Shown: positions 1 through 7,557, counted from the stretch's first letter. The stretch is DNA of 45,867 nucleotides from Actinospica acidithermotolerans (GCF_018139625.1 NZ_JAGSOH010000055.1:1-45867); one strand, 5' to 3'. Notes: generated by a model not told the origin, from the sequence alone. Made by a program: numbers and translations.

Positions 1-132
1 GCGGCCGCTGAACGCGGTGAACGTGAACAGCGCCACCGCGCGGTACGGAGGCTGCTCCGGCATCAGGCCCCGGATGTGGTCGAGCCCCTCCTGCTCCCAC
101 GGGTACGGGCTCGGCCCGATCTGCGCCGCGAT
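1..132 (-). CDS. Partial NERD-like protein, N-terminus only (window edge)
   Basis: Read on the minus strand, the first 44 codons give a protein-like sequence containing PSPYPWEQEG and PYRAVALFTFTAFSGR, with strong third-position GC bias. The PxxWE(x)E...PYRA..FTF pattern recalls the N-terminus of NERD-domain proteins, such as the PglW-type kinases of BREX-like defence loci; this is a recollection of the family, not a search. The frame is closed upstream by the stop of the VIT1 gene (136-138). Between that stop and the conserved part there is no ATG, GTG or TTG, and the first plausible initiator is an ATC at 132-130. Either a rare start codon is used or the gene is decayed at its 5' end. The rest of the gene is outside the window. 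Confidence 0.42.
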   Translation of the reverse strand, partial: MAAQIGPSPYPWEQEGLDHIRGLMPEQPPYRAVALFTFTAFSGR

Positions 133-135
133 GGT

Positions 136-1263
136 TCAGGACACGCGGGTGCCGATCAGGTGGCCGATGGCGAAGGTCACGGCGGCTGCGAGGCCGCCGA
201 CTACCATCTGGCGGAGCCCGGAGCGCCAGGCGGAGCGGCCGTTGAGCAGGCCGATTCCGGCGCCTACGGCGAACAGGGCTAGGCCGAACAGTACGATCGC
301 GGCGACCAGCGCTGCCGTGCCGCTGCCGAGGAGGTAGGGCACCACGACGACGAATGCGCCGACGGCGAACGCGAGGAGGCTGGAGAAGGCCGCCGACCAC
401 GGGGAGCCGAGCGAGTCCGGATCCAGCCCTAGCTCTTCTCTGGCCAGGGTGTCCAGCGCGACCTCACGGTCGGCCATCACCCGGTCGGCGACCTTTTCGG
501 CCTCCGCCTTGGCCAGGCCCTTGGCCCGGTAGAGCAGCACCAGCTCGGCGTGCTCCTCCTCGGGGTTCTCCTCGAGCTCCTGGGCCTCGAGCGAGATCTC
601 CCGCTCGAACATCTCGCGCTGGCCGGTCATCGAGATGTACTCGCCGGCCGCCATCGAGAAGGACCCGGCCAGCAGGCCGGCGATGCCGGCTAGCAGGATC
701 GTCGAGCGGGACGAGCCTGATCCGGCGAAGCCCATGACCAGCGACGTGTTGGACACCAGCCCGTCGCTGACGCCGAAGATCGCGGCGCGCAGGGCGCCGG
801 AGCGGTCGCCGCGGTGCCAGGCCTCGCGCTTGGCGATCTGCTGCCGCGGGTCGGGCTTGCCGCCCTCGATCAGCTTGGCCAGGGCCCGGGCGTGGCCCCG
901 CTCGTCGCCGGCCATCCCGGGCGCGGCGTCCGGGTCGGCGTCGTACATCCCGGCGTCGGCGCGCTCGGCCCGCTCGATCATCGGCAGCACGGCCTGCGTC
1001 GACAGGCGGCGCGCGGCCACCCCGATCATCCGGGTCCGCAGGCTCGTCCGGCCGGGCGGCGGCACCGGCTCGCCGGCGTCCCTGAGCATCGTCTCCCAGT
1101 GCGAGGCGTGCCGCCGCTCGATCGCCGCGAGCTCCTCGAAGATCGTCCGCCGCTCGCCCTGCTCGTTCTCGGCGAGGCTGCGGTACATCGCCTCCGCGTC
1201 GCGCTCGCTGGCCAGCAGCTCGCGCCAGCGCGTCGGCCGGTCGGTCTTCTTCTCGCGGTTCAT
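136..1263 (-). CDS. VIT1/CCC1-family metal transporter with N-terminal ferritin-like domain
   Basis: A 375-residue protein. The N-terminal 150 residues look like a rubrerythrin/ferritin-like helical bundle, with ExxH motifs (ERRH, ERGH) suited to a di-iron site. The C-terminal part is a VIT1/CCC1 transporter: it has the GVSDGLVSN signature, the MAAGEYIS motif and a long Glu-rich cytoplasmic helix, followed by hydrophobic segments. The family moves Fe2+ or Mn2+ out of the cytoplasm; here the ferritin-like part may oxidise or deliver the metal (inference). I chose the ATG at 1263 because GAGGGAG lies just upstream; a GTG four codons earlier lies within that Shine-Dalgarno region. It lies about 80 bases downstream of the thaumatin-like gene on the same strand. 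Confidence 0.85.
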   Translation of the reverse strand: MNREKKTDRPTRWRELLASERDAEAMYRSLAENEQGERRTIFEELAAIERRHASHWETMLRDAGEPVPPPGRTSLRTRMIGVAARRLSTQAVLPMIERAERADAGMYDADPDAAPGMAGDERGHARALAKLIEGGKPDPRQQIAKREAWHRGDRSGALRAAIFGVSDGLVSNTSLVMGFAGSGSSRSTILLAGIAGLLAGSFSMAAGEYISMTGQREMFEREISLEAQELEENPEEEHAELVLLYRAKGLAKAEAEKVADRVMADREVALDTLAREELGLDPDSLGSPWSAAFSSLLAFAVGAFVVVVPYLLGSGTAALVAAIVLFGLALFAVGAGIGLLNGRSAWRSGLRQMVVGGLAAAVTFAIGHLIGTRVS

Positions 1264-1346
1264 GTGCTCCCTCACGTGCTGCGATCCACCGCGGGCGGCA
1301 ACCCGCTCGTGTATTCAAACACGCAGTTCACCGTCGGTATGCCCGC

Positions 1347-2369
1347 CTAGGGGGTGATGCCGAAGGTGATCCGGTAGTCGCAGTGTCCCTTGCACGCCAT
1401 GGTCGCCGAGTCGTCGAACGCGTAGGAGTAGGCGTACGGCTCCGCGTCCTTGAAGACGAGCTTGGCGTAGTCGACCGGCCACTTCGCCGGGTCGCAGTTC
1501 GCGCGGCCGGACCACGAGCCGGTGCAGCAGTAGGCGTCCCCGCCGAACGCGGCGCACGCGGTCTCGCAGGCGACCGCCTGGCCGTCCGCCTTGACCTGCA
1601 TCGCGCTCGGGCAGACGACGGCCTTCGTGCACGCGCCCTGGTAGCAGCCGTTCGAGCTGATCGGGTCGGCGTCGACGCGGTGCGTGGTGTTGATGTACAT
1701 CGGCAGGTTCGCGCCGTCGACCATGCTCACGTCGTAGAAGTCCATGCCGTCGAACGAGTCGAGGGTCAGTTCGGCGAGTGTGGTGGCCCCGCCCTCCGAA
1801 CCCTGGCACTGGAAGAGGCCGCCGCAGTCGCCGGTCTGGCAGTGCCCGACGCCGCTCGCGTTGAACGAGCAGCCGGTGCGTCCCCAGACGCGGCCGCCCC
1901 AGCCGTTCGGGACCTTGAAGGTGACGCTCTGGCCGGGTGCCAGCTTCCAGCCGGTGACCGGGATCGGGTGCTGCGCGTTCGGGTTGGTCGCGGCCCAGAT
2001 CGTCTCGTCGTCGGCGTTGACGATGGTGATCAGGTGGTAGCTCGAGGAGTCGGCCATGGCGGCGCTCACCGGGGCCGATGTGGCCGACGTGGCCGATGCA
2101 TGTGCGCTCTTCGAGGTTGAAGGGGTGGTTGAGGTTGACGGTGACGTTGTTGGGCTTGGGCTGGCGGCGGCGGTCGTCGGGATCGCGGTGGCGGACGCGC
2201 TGCTTGAGGAGTGCGTGGGCACGGGCGATCCGTCGGCGGTGTCGTGCGCGCCGAGCGGGCCGACGGTGGTGAGCCAGGTTGCCGTGCCGAGCGCCGCGGC
2301 AACGGCGAGCAACGACAGTAGGACAGTGCGCGTAGTTCGGCGGCCGGAAGTGCGTCTTCTGTGATTCAC
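1347..2369 (-). CDS. Membrane-anchored thaumatin-like protein (copy 1)
   Basis: A 340-residue protein. Basic N-terminus, one hydrophobic segment at about residues 14-36, a Ser/Thr/Pro/Ala-rich linker to about residue 110, then a complete thaumatin (PR-5) domain. Recognisable blocks are GRTGCSFNASGVGHC, CQTGDCGG, TLAEL, MDFYDVSMVDG and ACKGHCDYR. The acidic-cleft residues of plant thaumatin-like proteins (Arg, Glu, Asp, Asp and the late Asp) are all present. The domain has 14 cysteines instead of 16: the first Cys (plant NxCxxTVWA) and the last one, which pair in plants, are both missing. Family members bind or cut beta-1,3-glucan and many are antifungal. The GTG start lies only 3 bases from the large palindrome that separates it from its divergent paralogue. 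It probably acts at the cell surface or after cleavage from it. Confidence 0.88.
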   Translation of the reverse strand: MNHRRRTSGRRTTRTVLLSLLAVAAALGTATWLTTVGPLGAHDTADGSPVPTHSSSSASATAIPTTAAASPSPTTSPSTSTTPSTSKSAHASATSATSAPVSAAMADSSSYHLITIVNADDETIWAATNPNAQHPIPVTGWKLAPGQSVTFKVPNGWGGRVWGRTGCSFNASGVGHCQTGDCGGLFQCQGSEGGATTLAELTLDSFDGMDFYDVSMVDGANLPMYINTTHRVDADPISSNGCYQGACTKAVVCPSAMQVKADGQAVACETACAAFGGDAYCCTGSWSGRANCDPAKWPVDYAKLVFKDAEPYAYSYAFDDSATMACKGHCDYRITFGITP

Positions 2370-2372
2370 GCT

Positions 2373-2447
2373 CAGGAGACCGCGGCCGGCGCTTCCGGAT
2401 TACCGATTTTTTTTCGGTAATCCTGCCGCGGCCGCGCCGGTCTCCTG
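2373..2447. repeat. Nested palindrome between the divergent thaumatin-like genes
   Basis: The outer arms CAGGAGACCG (2373-2382) and CGGTCTCCTG (2438-2447) are perfect. The inner arms GGATTACCGA (2397-2406) and TCGGTAATCC (2414-2423) are also perfect. Both pairs share one centre at 2410, and the loop is a run of T. The 14-base segments between the arms are GC-rich and only partly complementary. It occupies most of the 109-base divergent intergenic region. Either strand's transcript would carry it as a 5' leader hairpin. It may be a two-sided operator, a leader structure or a cruciform site; the sequence does not decide which. A run of T at the loop, not after the stem, argues against a simple terminator. 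Confidence 0.8.
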
Positions 2448-2478
2448 TGCACTGGCCACCAATCCTCCTGGAGTACGA

Positions 2479-3468
2479 ATGAGCGGACGTAGCGCGATCG
2501 CGCTGGTCCTCGTGGCGCTGGCAGTGATCGCCGGAGGCGTTTTCTACGCGAACTCGCGGTCTGATGCGCCGGCGACGGTTCACGCGGCGTCCGCGGAACT
2601 CTCTCCGAGTTCGCTCGCGACGTCCGCCGCGTCGTCGCCGGTCGCGTCGCCGAGCGCTTCGCCGACACCGAGCGCGAGCACGGCGAGCAGTGCCGCGAGC
2701 CACACGCCGAGCGCCTCGACGCACAGCGCGTCGGCGACCGGTTCGTCGTCCCTCGTCGCACCCGCCGGGTGGCGGAGGTTGACGATGGTCAACCGGCTCG
2801 ATCAGACGATCTGGCCCGCGATCGCCGCGGACCCGAAGCACCCGATCTCCGCGACCGGCTGGGTGCTGGCGCCCGGCGCCAGCCTCAGTATCCTGATCCC
2901 GGATCACTGGGACGTGCGGATGTGGGCGCGCACCGGCTGCTCGTTCGACGCCTCCGGGGTCGGATCGTGCACGAGCGGCGGCTGCGGGCGCCTCGAGTGC
3001 GGGAGCACCTGGGGCGAGTTCCCCTCGACGCTCGCGGAGTTCAACCTCAACGCGTGGAACGGTATGGACTTCTACGATGTGAGCCTCGTGGAGGGCAACA
3101 ACCTGCCGATGTGGGTCAACAGCTACGGCGGCACGTCCACCGACAAGCTCGACGCGAACGGCTGCTCGGCGGCCGGGTGCACCCGCGATGCGAACCTGAC
3201 CTGCCCGGCGAAGCTGCAGCGCGTGCGCGGCGGGAAGGTCGTGGCGTGCCTGAGCGCCTGCCTCGTGTTCAACACCGCTCAGACGTGCTGCACCGGCGCG
3301 TACGCGGCGCGGTCGGCGTGCGTTCCCTCGACGTGGCCCATCGACTCGGCCGCGGTGTTCAAGAAGGCCGAACCGTTCGCCTACTCGTACGTTGACGACG
3401 ACGCGACGAGTGTGCTTACCTGCGCGGGCGAGTGCGATTATCGCGTGACCTGGGGTGTGAGCTCATGA
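2479..3468 (+). CDS. Membrane-anchored thaumatin-like protein (copy 2)
   Basis: A 329-residue paralogue of the divergent gene with the same layout: one hydrophobic segment at about residues 8-24, a low-complexity Ser/Ala/Thr/Pro linker to about residue 95, and a thaumatin domain. Conserved blocks include ARTGCSFDASGVGSC, STLAEFNLN, MDFYDVSLVEG and CAGECDYRV. It also has 14 cysteines and lacks the first-last disulfide of plant proteins. In the acidic cleft one Asp is replaced by Glu (VEG, where copy 1 has VDG). The ATG has GGAG about 6 bases upstream. Its stop codon overlaps the start of the sigma-factor fusion (ATGA), so the two are translationally coupled. Predicted role: surface beta-1,3-glucan binding or hydrolysis, probably as the effector or co-sensor of the sigma fusion. 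Confidence 0.88.
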   Translation: MSGRSAIALVLVALAVIAGGVFYANSRSDAPATVHAASAELSPSSLATSAASSPVASPSASPTPSASTASSAASHTPSASTHSASATGSSSLVAPAGWRRLTMVNRLDQTIWPAIAADPKHPISATGWVLAPGASLSILIPDHWDVRMWARTGCSFDASGVGSCTSGGCGRLECGSTWGEFPSTLAEFNLNAWNGMDFYDVSLVEGNNLPMWVNSYGGTSTDKLDANGCSAAGCTRDANLTCPAKLQRVRGGKVVACLSACLVFNTAQTCCTGAYAARSACVPSTWPIDSAAVFKKAEPFAYSYVDDDATSVLTCAGECDYRVTWGVSS

Positions 3469-5327
3469 CCTTCCCTGAACCCGAACTCGTCGCCGCCGCG
3501 CGAGACGGCGACGCGCATGCGCTCGACGCCGTGCTGACCGGCTCGATGCCGCTGGTCTACAACCTCGCGGGCCGGGCGCTGCACGGTCACGCCGACGTGG
3601 ACGACGTCGTGCAGGAGACGATGCTGCGTGTCGTGCGCGGGATCCGAGAGCTGCAGCACCCTGAGTCGTATCGGTCGTGGCTCGTTGCGATCACCCTGCG
3701 GCAGGCTCGCGACCAGGGCAGGAAGCGCAGTACGGCGGAGTCCCGCACAGCGACCGCCTCCGACGCGGGTTGCGAATTCGCCGACCTCGGTTCCGACTTC
3801 GCCGGGGTCGCGATCCTGCGGCTCGGGCTGACGGAGCAGCGCCGCGGAGTCGCCGAGGCCACCCGCTGGCTCGACCCGGAGGACCGCGAACTGCTGTCGC
3901 TGTGGTGGCTTGAGGAGAGCGGCCATCTCGACCGCAGCGAACTCGCCCATGCGCTCGGCGTCTCCACGACGCACGCCGCCGTGCGTGTGCACCGGCTCAA
4001 GCGGCGGCTCGACGCGACGCGCGGCATCGTCGAGGCGCTGCGGGACGCGGGTCGTTGCAGCTCGCTGCGTTACGTCGCGGAGGACTGGGACGGGACGCCG
4101 AACCCGTTGTGGCGCAAGCGGTTCGACCGGCACATTCGCGACTGCGATATATGCGCGCCACGCGAGCGCGCCCTGGTTCCGGTCGCGCGGTTGCTGCGCG
4201 GGATGCCGCTCGTCCCGGTGCCGTTCGCGCTTCAGGCGCCTGTTGGCAGCGGCGGCGCCGGGATGGCGGGCCGTGGCCGGGTCGGTCACCGTCCCCGGCT
4301 GCGACCGCGCCCGCACTCGCTCTTCAGGTCGCCGCCGGTCATGATCGCCGGAGTCGGTGTCGCGGCGGCCGCGGCCGCGGCGTACGCCATCCTGCCGAGC
4401 GGCCACCCGGCCTCTACCCCGTTGGCCGACGTCACGCGCCCGGCCGTGGTGACCACGAGCGCATCGCCGAGCCCGACGACGGCGAGCCCCACTCCGCCGC
4501 GTACGACGGCCGCACCGAGCAAGAGTGCGAGCAGCGCCCCGGCCGACACGAAGGCCGCCGCCGTGGCGAGCACCGCCGCGCAGACGAGCACCCGCAAGGG
4601 CGTCGGCGTCTGGACCTTCAACGGCGAAGACACGGCGCTGGCCGAGTCAGGAGCCTCCTGGTACTACACCTGGTCCGCGGGCGACGAGGGGATATCCGCA
4701 CCCAAGGTCGGCTTCGTGCCGATGATCTGGGGCTCCAGCAGCGTCACCTCGGCCACGTTGGCCCAGGCGAAGTCGGACACGAGCTGCGGCTGCATGCTCG
4801 GATTCAACGAGCCGGACATGAGCGCCCAGTCGAACCTGACGCCGAGCCAGGCGCTCTCGCTCTGGCCGCAACTGGAAAGCACCGGCCTCGAGCTCGGCTC
4901 GCCCGCCGTGGCCGCCGGTGGCGCGACCGCCGGCGGCTGGCTCGACCAGTTCATGTCGGGCGCCCACAAGGACGGCTACCGGGTCAACTTCATCACCCTG
5001 CACTGGTACGGCTCGGACTTCGACACCAACGCCGCAGTCAGCCAGCTCCAGTCGTACATCGAGGCCGTGTACGCGCGCTACCACGTGCCGATCTGGCTGA
5101 CCGAGTTCGCACTGATCAGCTGGGCGACCGGAACCGCGGCCTACCCGACCGAGGCCCAGCAGGCCGCGTTCCTGACCGCCGCCACCTCGATGCTCGACTC
5201 GCTCAGCTACGTCCAGCGCTACGCCTGGTTCGGCCTGCCCGCCACCAGCGGCCTGCCCAGCACGGGTTTGTTCCAGCCGGGACCGGTGGTCACGCCGGTC
5301 GGAACGGCCTTCGAGGCGGCCCGGTGA
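3465..5327 (+). CDS. ECF sigma factor / anti-sigma zinc motif / membrane helix / GH128-type glucanase fusion
   Basis: One 620-residue polypeptide. Residues 10-85 resemble sigma region 2 (DVDDVVQETMLRVVRG). Residues 134-182 resemble region 4, with a helix-turn-helix (ELAHALGVSTTHAAVRVHRLKRR). Residues 223-230 are HIRDCDIC, the HxxxCxxC motif of zinc anti-sigma domains. A membrane helix lies at about 291-310, followed by a Ser/Thr/Pro/Ala linker to about 378. Residues 380-620 form a GH128/Asl1-like domain (Glyco_hydro_cc) with the expected acid/base Glu449 in GFNEPD and nucleophile Glu547 in WLTEFA. The predicted topology is sigma factor inside and glucanase outside. The start at 3465 is fixed by the ATGA overlap with the thaumatin-like gene. 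Actinobacterial ECF groups with C-terminal extensions carrying carbohydrate-active domains have been reported (ECF52/53-like, from memory). Release of the sigma part by regulated proteolysis is inference. Confidence 0.87.
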   Translation: MTFPEPELVAAARDGDAHALDAVLTGSMPLVYNLAGRALHGHADVDDVVQETMLRVVRGIRELQHPESYRSWLVAITLRQARDQGRKRSTAESRTATASDAGCEFADLGSDFAGVAILRLGLTEQRRGVAEATRWLDPEDRELLSLWWLEESGHLDRSELAHALGVSTTHAAVRVHRLKRRLDATRGIVEALRDAGRCSSLRYVAEDWDGTPNPLWRKRFDRHIRDCDICAPRERALVPVARLLRGMPLVPVPFALQAPVGSGGAGMAGRGRVGHRPRLRPRPHSLFRSPPVMIAGVGVAAAAAAAYAILPSGHPASTPLADVTRPAVVTTSASPSPTTASPTPPRTTAAPSKSASSAPADTKAAAVASTAAQTSTRKGVGVWTFNGEDTALAESGASWYYTWSAGDEGISAPKVGFVPMIWGSSSVTSATLAQAKSDTSCGCMLGFNEPDMSAQSNLTPSQALSLWPQLESTGLELGSPAVAAGGATAGGWLDQFMSGAHKDGYRVNFITLHWYGSDFDTNAAVSQLQSYIEAVYARYHVPIWLTEFALISWATGTAAYPTEAQQAAFLTAATSMLDSLSYVQRYAWFGLPATSGLPSTGLFQPGPVVTPVGTAFEAAR

Positions 5328-5354
5328 AGGCCGACTGAGCAGGGGATTGTTTAG

Positions 5355-5396
5355 GCCCCCTACGCTTCGTGGTACAGTACAGGAAGCGTAGGGGGC
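5355..5396. terminator. Perfect 14-bp stem-loop between the sigma fusion and rho
   Basis: The arms GCCCCCTACGCTTC (5355-5368) and its exact complement (5383-5396) enclose a 14-base loop. It starts 28 bases after the sigma-fusion stop and ends 137 bases before the rho start. No T-run follows, which is common for actinobacterial terminators. It most likely ends the thaumatin/sigma transcript. Because it also lies upstream of rho, a role in the rho leader or as an operator cannot be excluded. Nothing else is recognised in the rest of the gap (5397-5533) except an AAGGA ribosome site at 5522-5526. Confidence 0.55.
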
Positions 5397-5533
5397 GCGA
5401 TCCACACCGATGTCCTAGTTCCGGTGTCGCGAGCCTCTCTTCTCTACGCGATCAGACGCACTGAATCCTTCCGCGCCTCGTGTCCTGCCCAAGGTCCGGC
5501 CGTTCGGTGCCACCCGAATCTAAGGATATTGCT

Positions 5534-6751
5534 ATGACCACCATGCTCGAACACCCAGTACCGGCGCGTTCCGACGCGCCCGCATCCGCACAGCCCGAAC
5601 GGGTCGGCGGCATCGTCGACCTGCAGGGTACCCACGGCTTCCTGCGCGTGGCCGGCTACCTGCCGGGCCCGCAGGACCTGTACCTGCCCGCGGAGCTGAT
5701 CCGCAGGCACCAGCTGCGCGCCGGCGACCTGGTCGTCGGCACCGCGGCGCCCCGCTCGAACGGCTCCGGCGGCTCAGGCTCCGGCGGCTCCGGCGGCCGG
5801 AAGGAGCAGCAGCAGTCCAAGGCGCGGCCGCTCACCCGCGTCGAGCTCGTCAACGGCGCCCCCATCGAGGTGCACGGCTCCCGGCCGCGCTTCGCCGAGC
5901 TCACCCCGATCCATCCGCACGAGCGGCTGCGGCTGGAGACCGGCCCCGATGTGCCCGGCACGCGGGTCATCGACCTGCTGGCGCCGATCGGCAAGGGCCA
6001 GCGCGGCATGATCGTCGCCCAGCCCAAGACGGGCAAGACGCAACTGCTGCAGTCCATCGCCCGCGCGGTGGAGCGCAACCACCCCGAATGCCACCTCATG
6101 GTCGTGCTGCTCGACGAGCGCCCGGAAGAGGTCACCGACATGCGCCGCGCGATCGGCGGCGAGGTCGTCTCCTCCACGTTCGACCGTCCCGCGCACGAGC
6201 ACATCGCGATCGCGGACCTCGCGATCGAGCGGGCCAAGCGGCTCGCCGAGCAGGGTACCGACGTCGTCGTCCTGCTCGACTCGCTCACCCGGCTGTGCCG
6301 GGCGCACAACAACGCCGCCAAGCCCGGTGGGCGCACGCTGTCCGGCGGCGTCGACGCCGCCGCGGTGGCCGGACCCAAGCAGCTGTTCGGCGCCGCGCGC
6401 AACCTCGAGGAGGCCGGCTCGATCACGATCCTGGCCACGGCCCTGATCGACACCGGCTCGCGCGCCGACGACTACTTCTTCGAGGAGCTCAAGAGCACCG
6501 GCAACATGGAGCTGCGCCTCGACCGCGCCCTGGCCGACAAGCGGGTCTTCCCGGCGATCGAGATGGCCGGGTCCGGCACCCGCCGCGAGGAGCTGCTCAT
6601 GTCCGCCGAGGAGCTCGACACCGTCCGCCGCCTGCGCCGCGTACTCGGCGCCCAGCCCGGCACCCAGGCCACCGAGCTGCTGCTGGAGCGGATGAAGAAC
6701 ACCGCCGGCAACGCCGAGTTCCTGCGCCAGATACGCAGCACCACGCCGTAA
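5534..6751 (+). CDS. rho: Compact transcription termination factor Rho
   Basis: A 405-residue RNA-dependent hexameric ATPase that ends transcription. The N-terminal RNA-binding part is short: GFLRVAGYLPGPQDLYLP resembles the cold-shock-like fold. It is interrupted by a Gly/Ser-rich and Gln-rich insert at about residues 75-98. The ATPase core is complete: Walker A PKTGKT (Lys168), VLLDERPEEVTDM, Walker B VVVLLDS, the Q-loop (GGRTLSGGVD) and the R-loop (KSTGNMELRLDR). Most actinobacterial Rho proteins carry a long charged N-terminal extension that makes them 600-700 residues; this one has none and is the size of the E. coli protein. It may be a second rho gene or a divergent one. The ATG at 5534 follows AAGGA by 7 bases. 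It stands alone between the sigma fusion and a hydrolase on the other strand. Confidence 0.9.
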   Translation: MTTMLEHPVPARSDAPASAQPERVGGIVDLQGTHGFLRVAGYLPGPQDLYLPAELIRRHQLRAGDLVVGTAAPRSNGSGGSGSGGSGGRKEQQQSKARPLTRVELVNGAPIEVHGSRPRFAELTPIHPHERLRLETGPDVPGTRVIDLLAPIGKGQRGMIVAQPKTGKTQLLQSIARAVERNHPECHLMVVLLDERPEEVTDMRRAIGGEVVSSTFDRPAHEHIAIADLAIERAKRLAEQGTDVVVLLDSLTRLCRAHNNAAKPGGRTLSGGVDAAAVAGPKQLFGAARNLEEAGSITILATALIDTGSRADDYFFEELKSTGNMELRLDRALADKRVFPAIEMAGSGTRREELLMSAEELDTVRRLRRVLGAQPGTQATELLLERMKNTAGNAEFLRQIRSTTP

Positions 6752-6801
6752 TCCAGCACCACGCCGTAATCCCCCGTACGCGGTGCCCGGCATCCGGCGC
6801 G

Positions 6802-7557
6802 TCAAGCCTCGGCGAGGAACTCCGCCATAGCGGCCGCCAGCTCGGGCGCGGCCAGCGCGCTGCCGTGATCTCCAGGCACGCGCACGAAACGGGCGTCGCC
6901 CAGCAGCGCCGCCAGCTCGTCGGCGTCAGAGCGCTCATCCTGGTCGCCGATCACCACGAGCGTCGGAACCGTGATCCGGCGCAGCTCCTCCTCCGACGTC
7001 GGGACGAGCGAGTCCAGCACATTCAGCAGCGCCTGCGGGTCCGCGCCGAGCTTCCCGATCCAGTACGCCATCCGCGACTCGGGCGAATCGGGCGCGAGCT
7101 CCGCCCCCTCGACCATCGCCGAGAGCGCGCGGCGGTTCATCCCGCCGCCCTGCGGGCCGCTCACCTTCGCAAGCCCCTGACCGGCCACGATCGCACGCCG
7201 CGGCCGAGCGCCCCGGGCCAGCGCGCGCACCACGATCCGCCCGCCGAGCGAGTAGCCGCCGAGGTCGTACCCTTCGTCCCCGAGCCCGAGGTGCTCGACG
7301 AGAGCCAACAGATCGTCAGCGAGCACGTCCGGCGGATACGCGGCGGAGTCATGCGGTCGCGCACTGTCGCCGTGGCCGCGGAAATCCGGAACGACGACCC
7401 GGTGGCCACGCTCCGCGAACGAGCCGGTCTGGCCGTACTCGAACATGCGCTCGCCGCCGCCCGCGAACCCGGGCAGCATCACCAGCGTCCGGCCCGCGCC
7501 GGCCTCGCGGTAGACCAGTTCGACGCCGTCGCGACCGGTGAATCGATGAGCATCCAT
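6802..7557 (-). CDS. Alpha/beta-fold hydrolase
   Basis: A 251-residue protein of the alpha/beta hydrolase superfamily. It has the nucleophile elbow GGYSLGG, an HG-type oxyanion region near LPGFAGGG, the DFRGHGDSARP strand-turn, an acidic residue in IGDQDE and the catalytic His in PGDHGS. Size and motifs fit a small esterase, lactonase or C-C hydrolase; the substrate is not evident. The ATG at 7557 gives the typical short N-terminus (MDAHRFTGRDG). An upstream GTG would add 15 residues without conservation. It is divergent from the NRAMP gene with about 90 bases between them, so the two may share a control region, although the iron box lies much closer to the transporter. Confidence 0.8.
   Translation of the reverse strand: MDAHRFTGRDGVELVYREAGAGRTLVMLPGFAGGGERMFEYGQTGSFAERGHRVVVPDFRGHGDSARPHDSAAYPPDVLADDLLALVEHLGLGDEGYDLGGYSLGGRIVVRALARGARPRRAIVAGQGLAKVSGPQGGGMNRRALSAMVEGAELAPDSPESRMAYWIGKLGADPQALLNVLDSLVPTSEEELRRITVPTLVVIGDQDERSDADELAALLGDARFVRVPGDHGSALAAPELAAAMAEFLAEA

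Noticed and set aside
2397-2423. Inner stem with T-run as an intrinsic terminator
   Set aside because: The T-run forms the loop instead of following the stem, and the region is upstream of both divergent genes.
4055-5338. 427-codon plus-strand frame inside the sigma fusion
   Set aside because: Composition is Arg/Gly/Pro-rich; the overlapping frame carries the GH128 catalytic motifs and is the real gene.
5534-6751. Rho as the resistance gene of a bicyclomycin cluster
   Set aside because: No cyclodipeptide synthase or the dioxygenases of that pathway lie nearby; the neighbours are the sigma fusion and an unrelated hydrolase.
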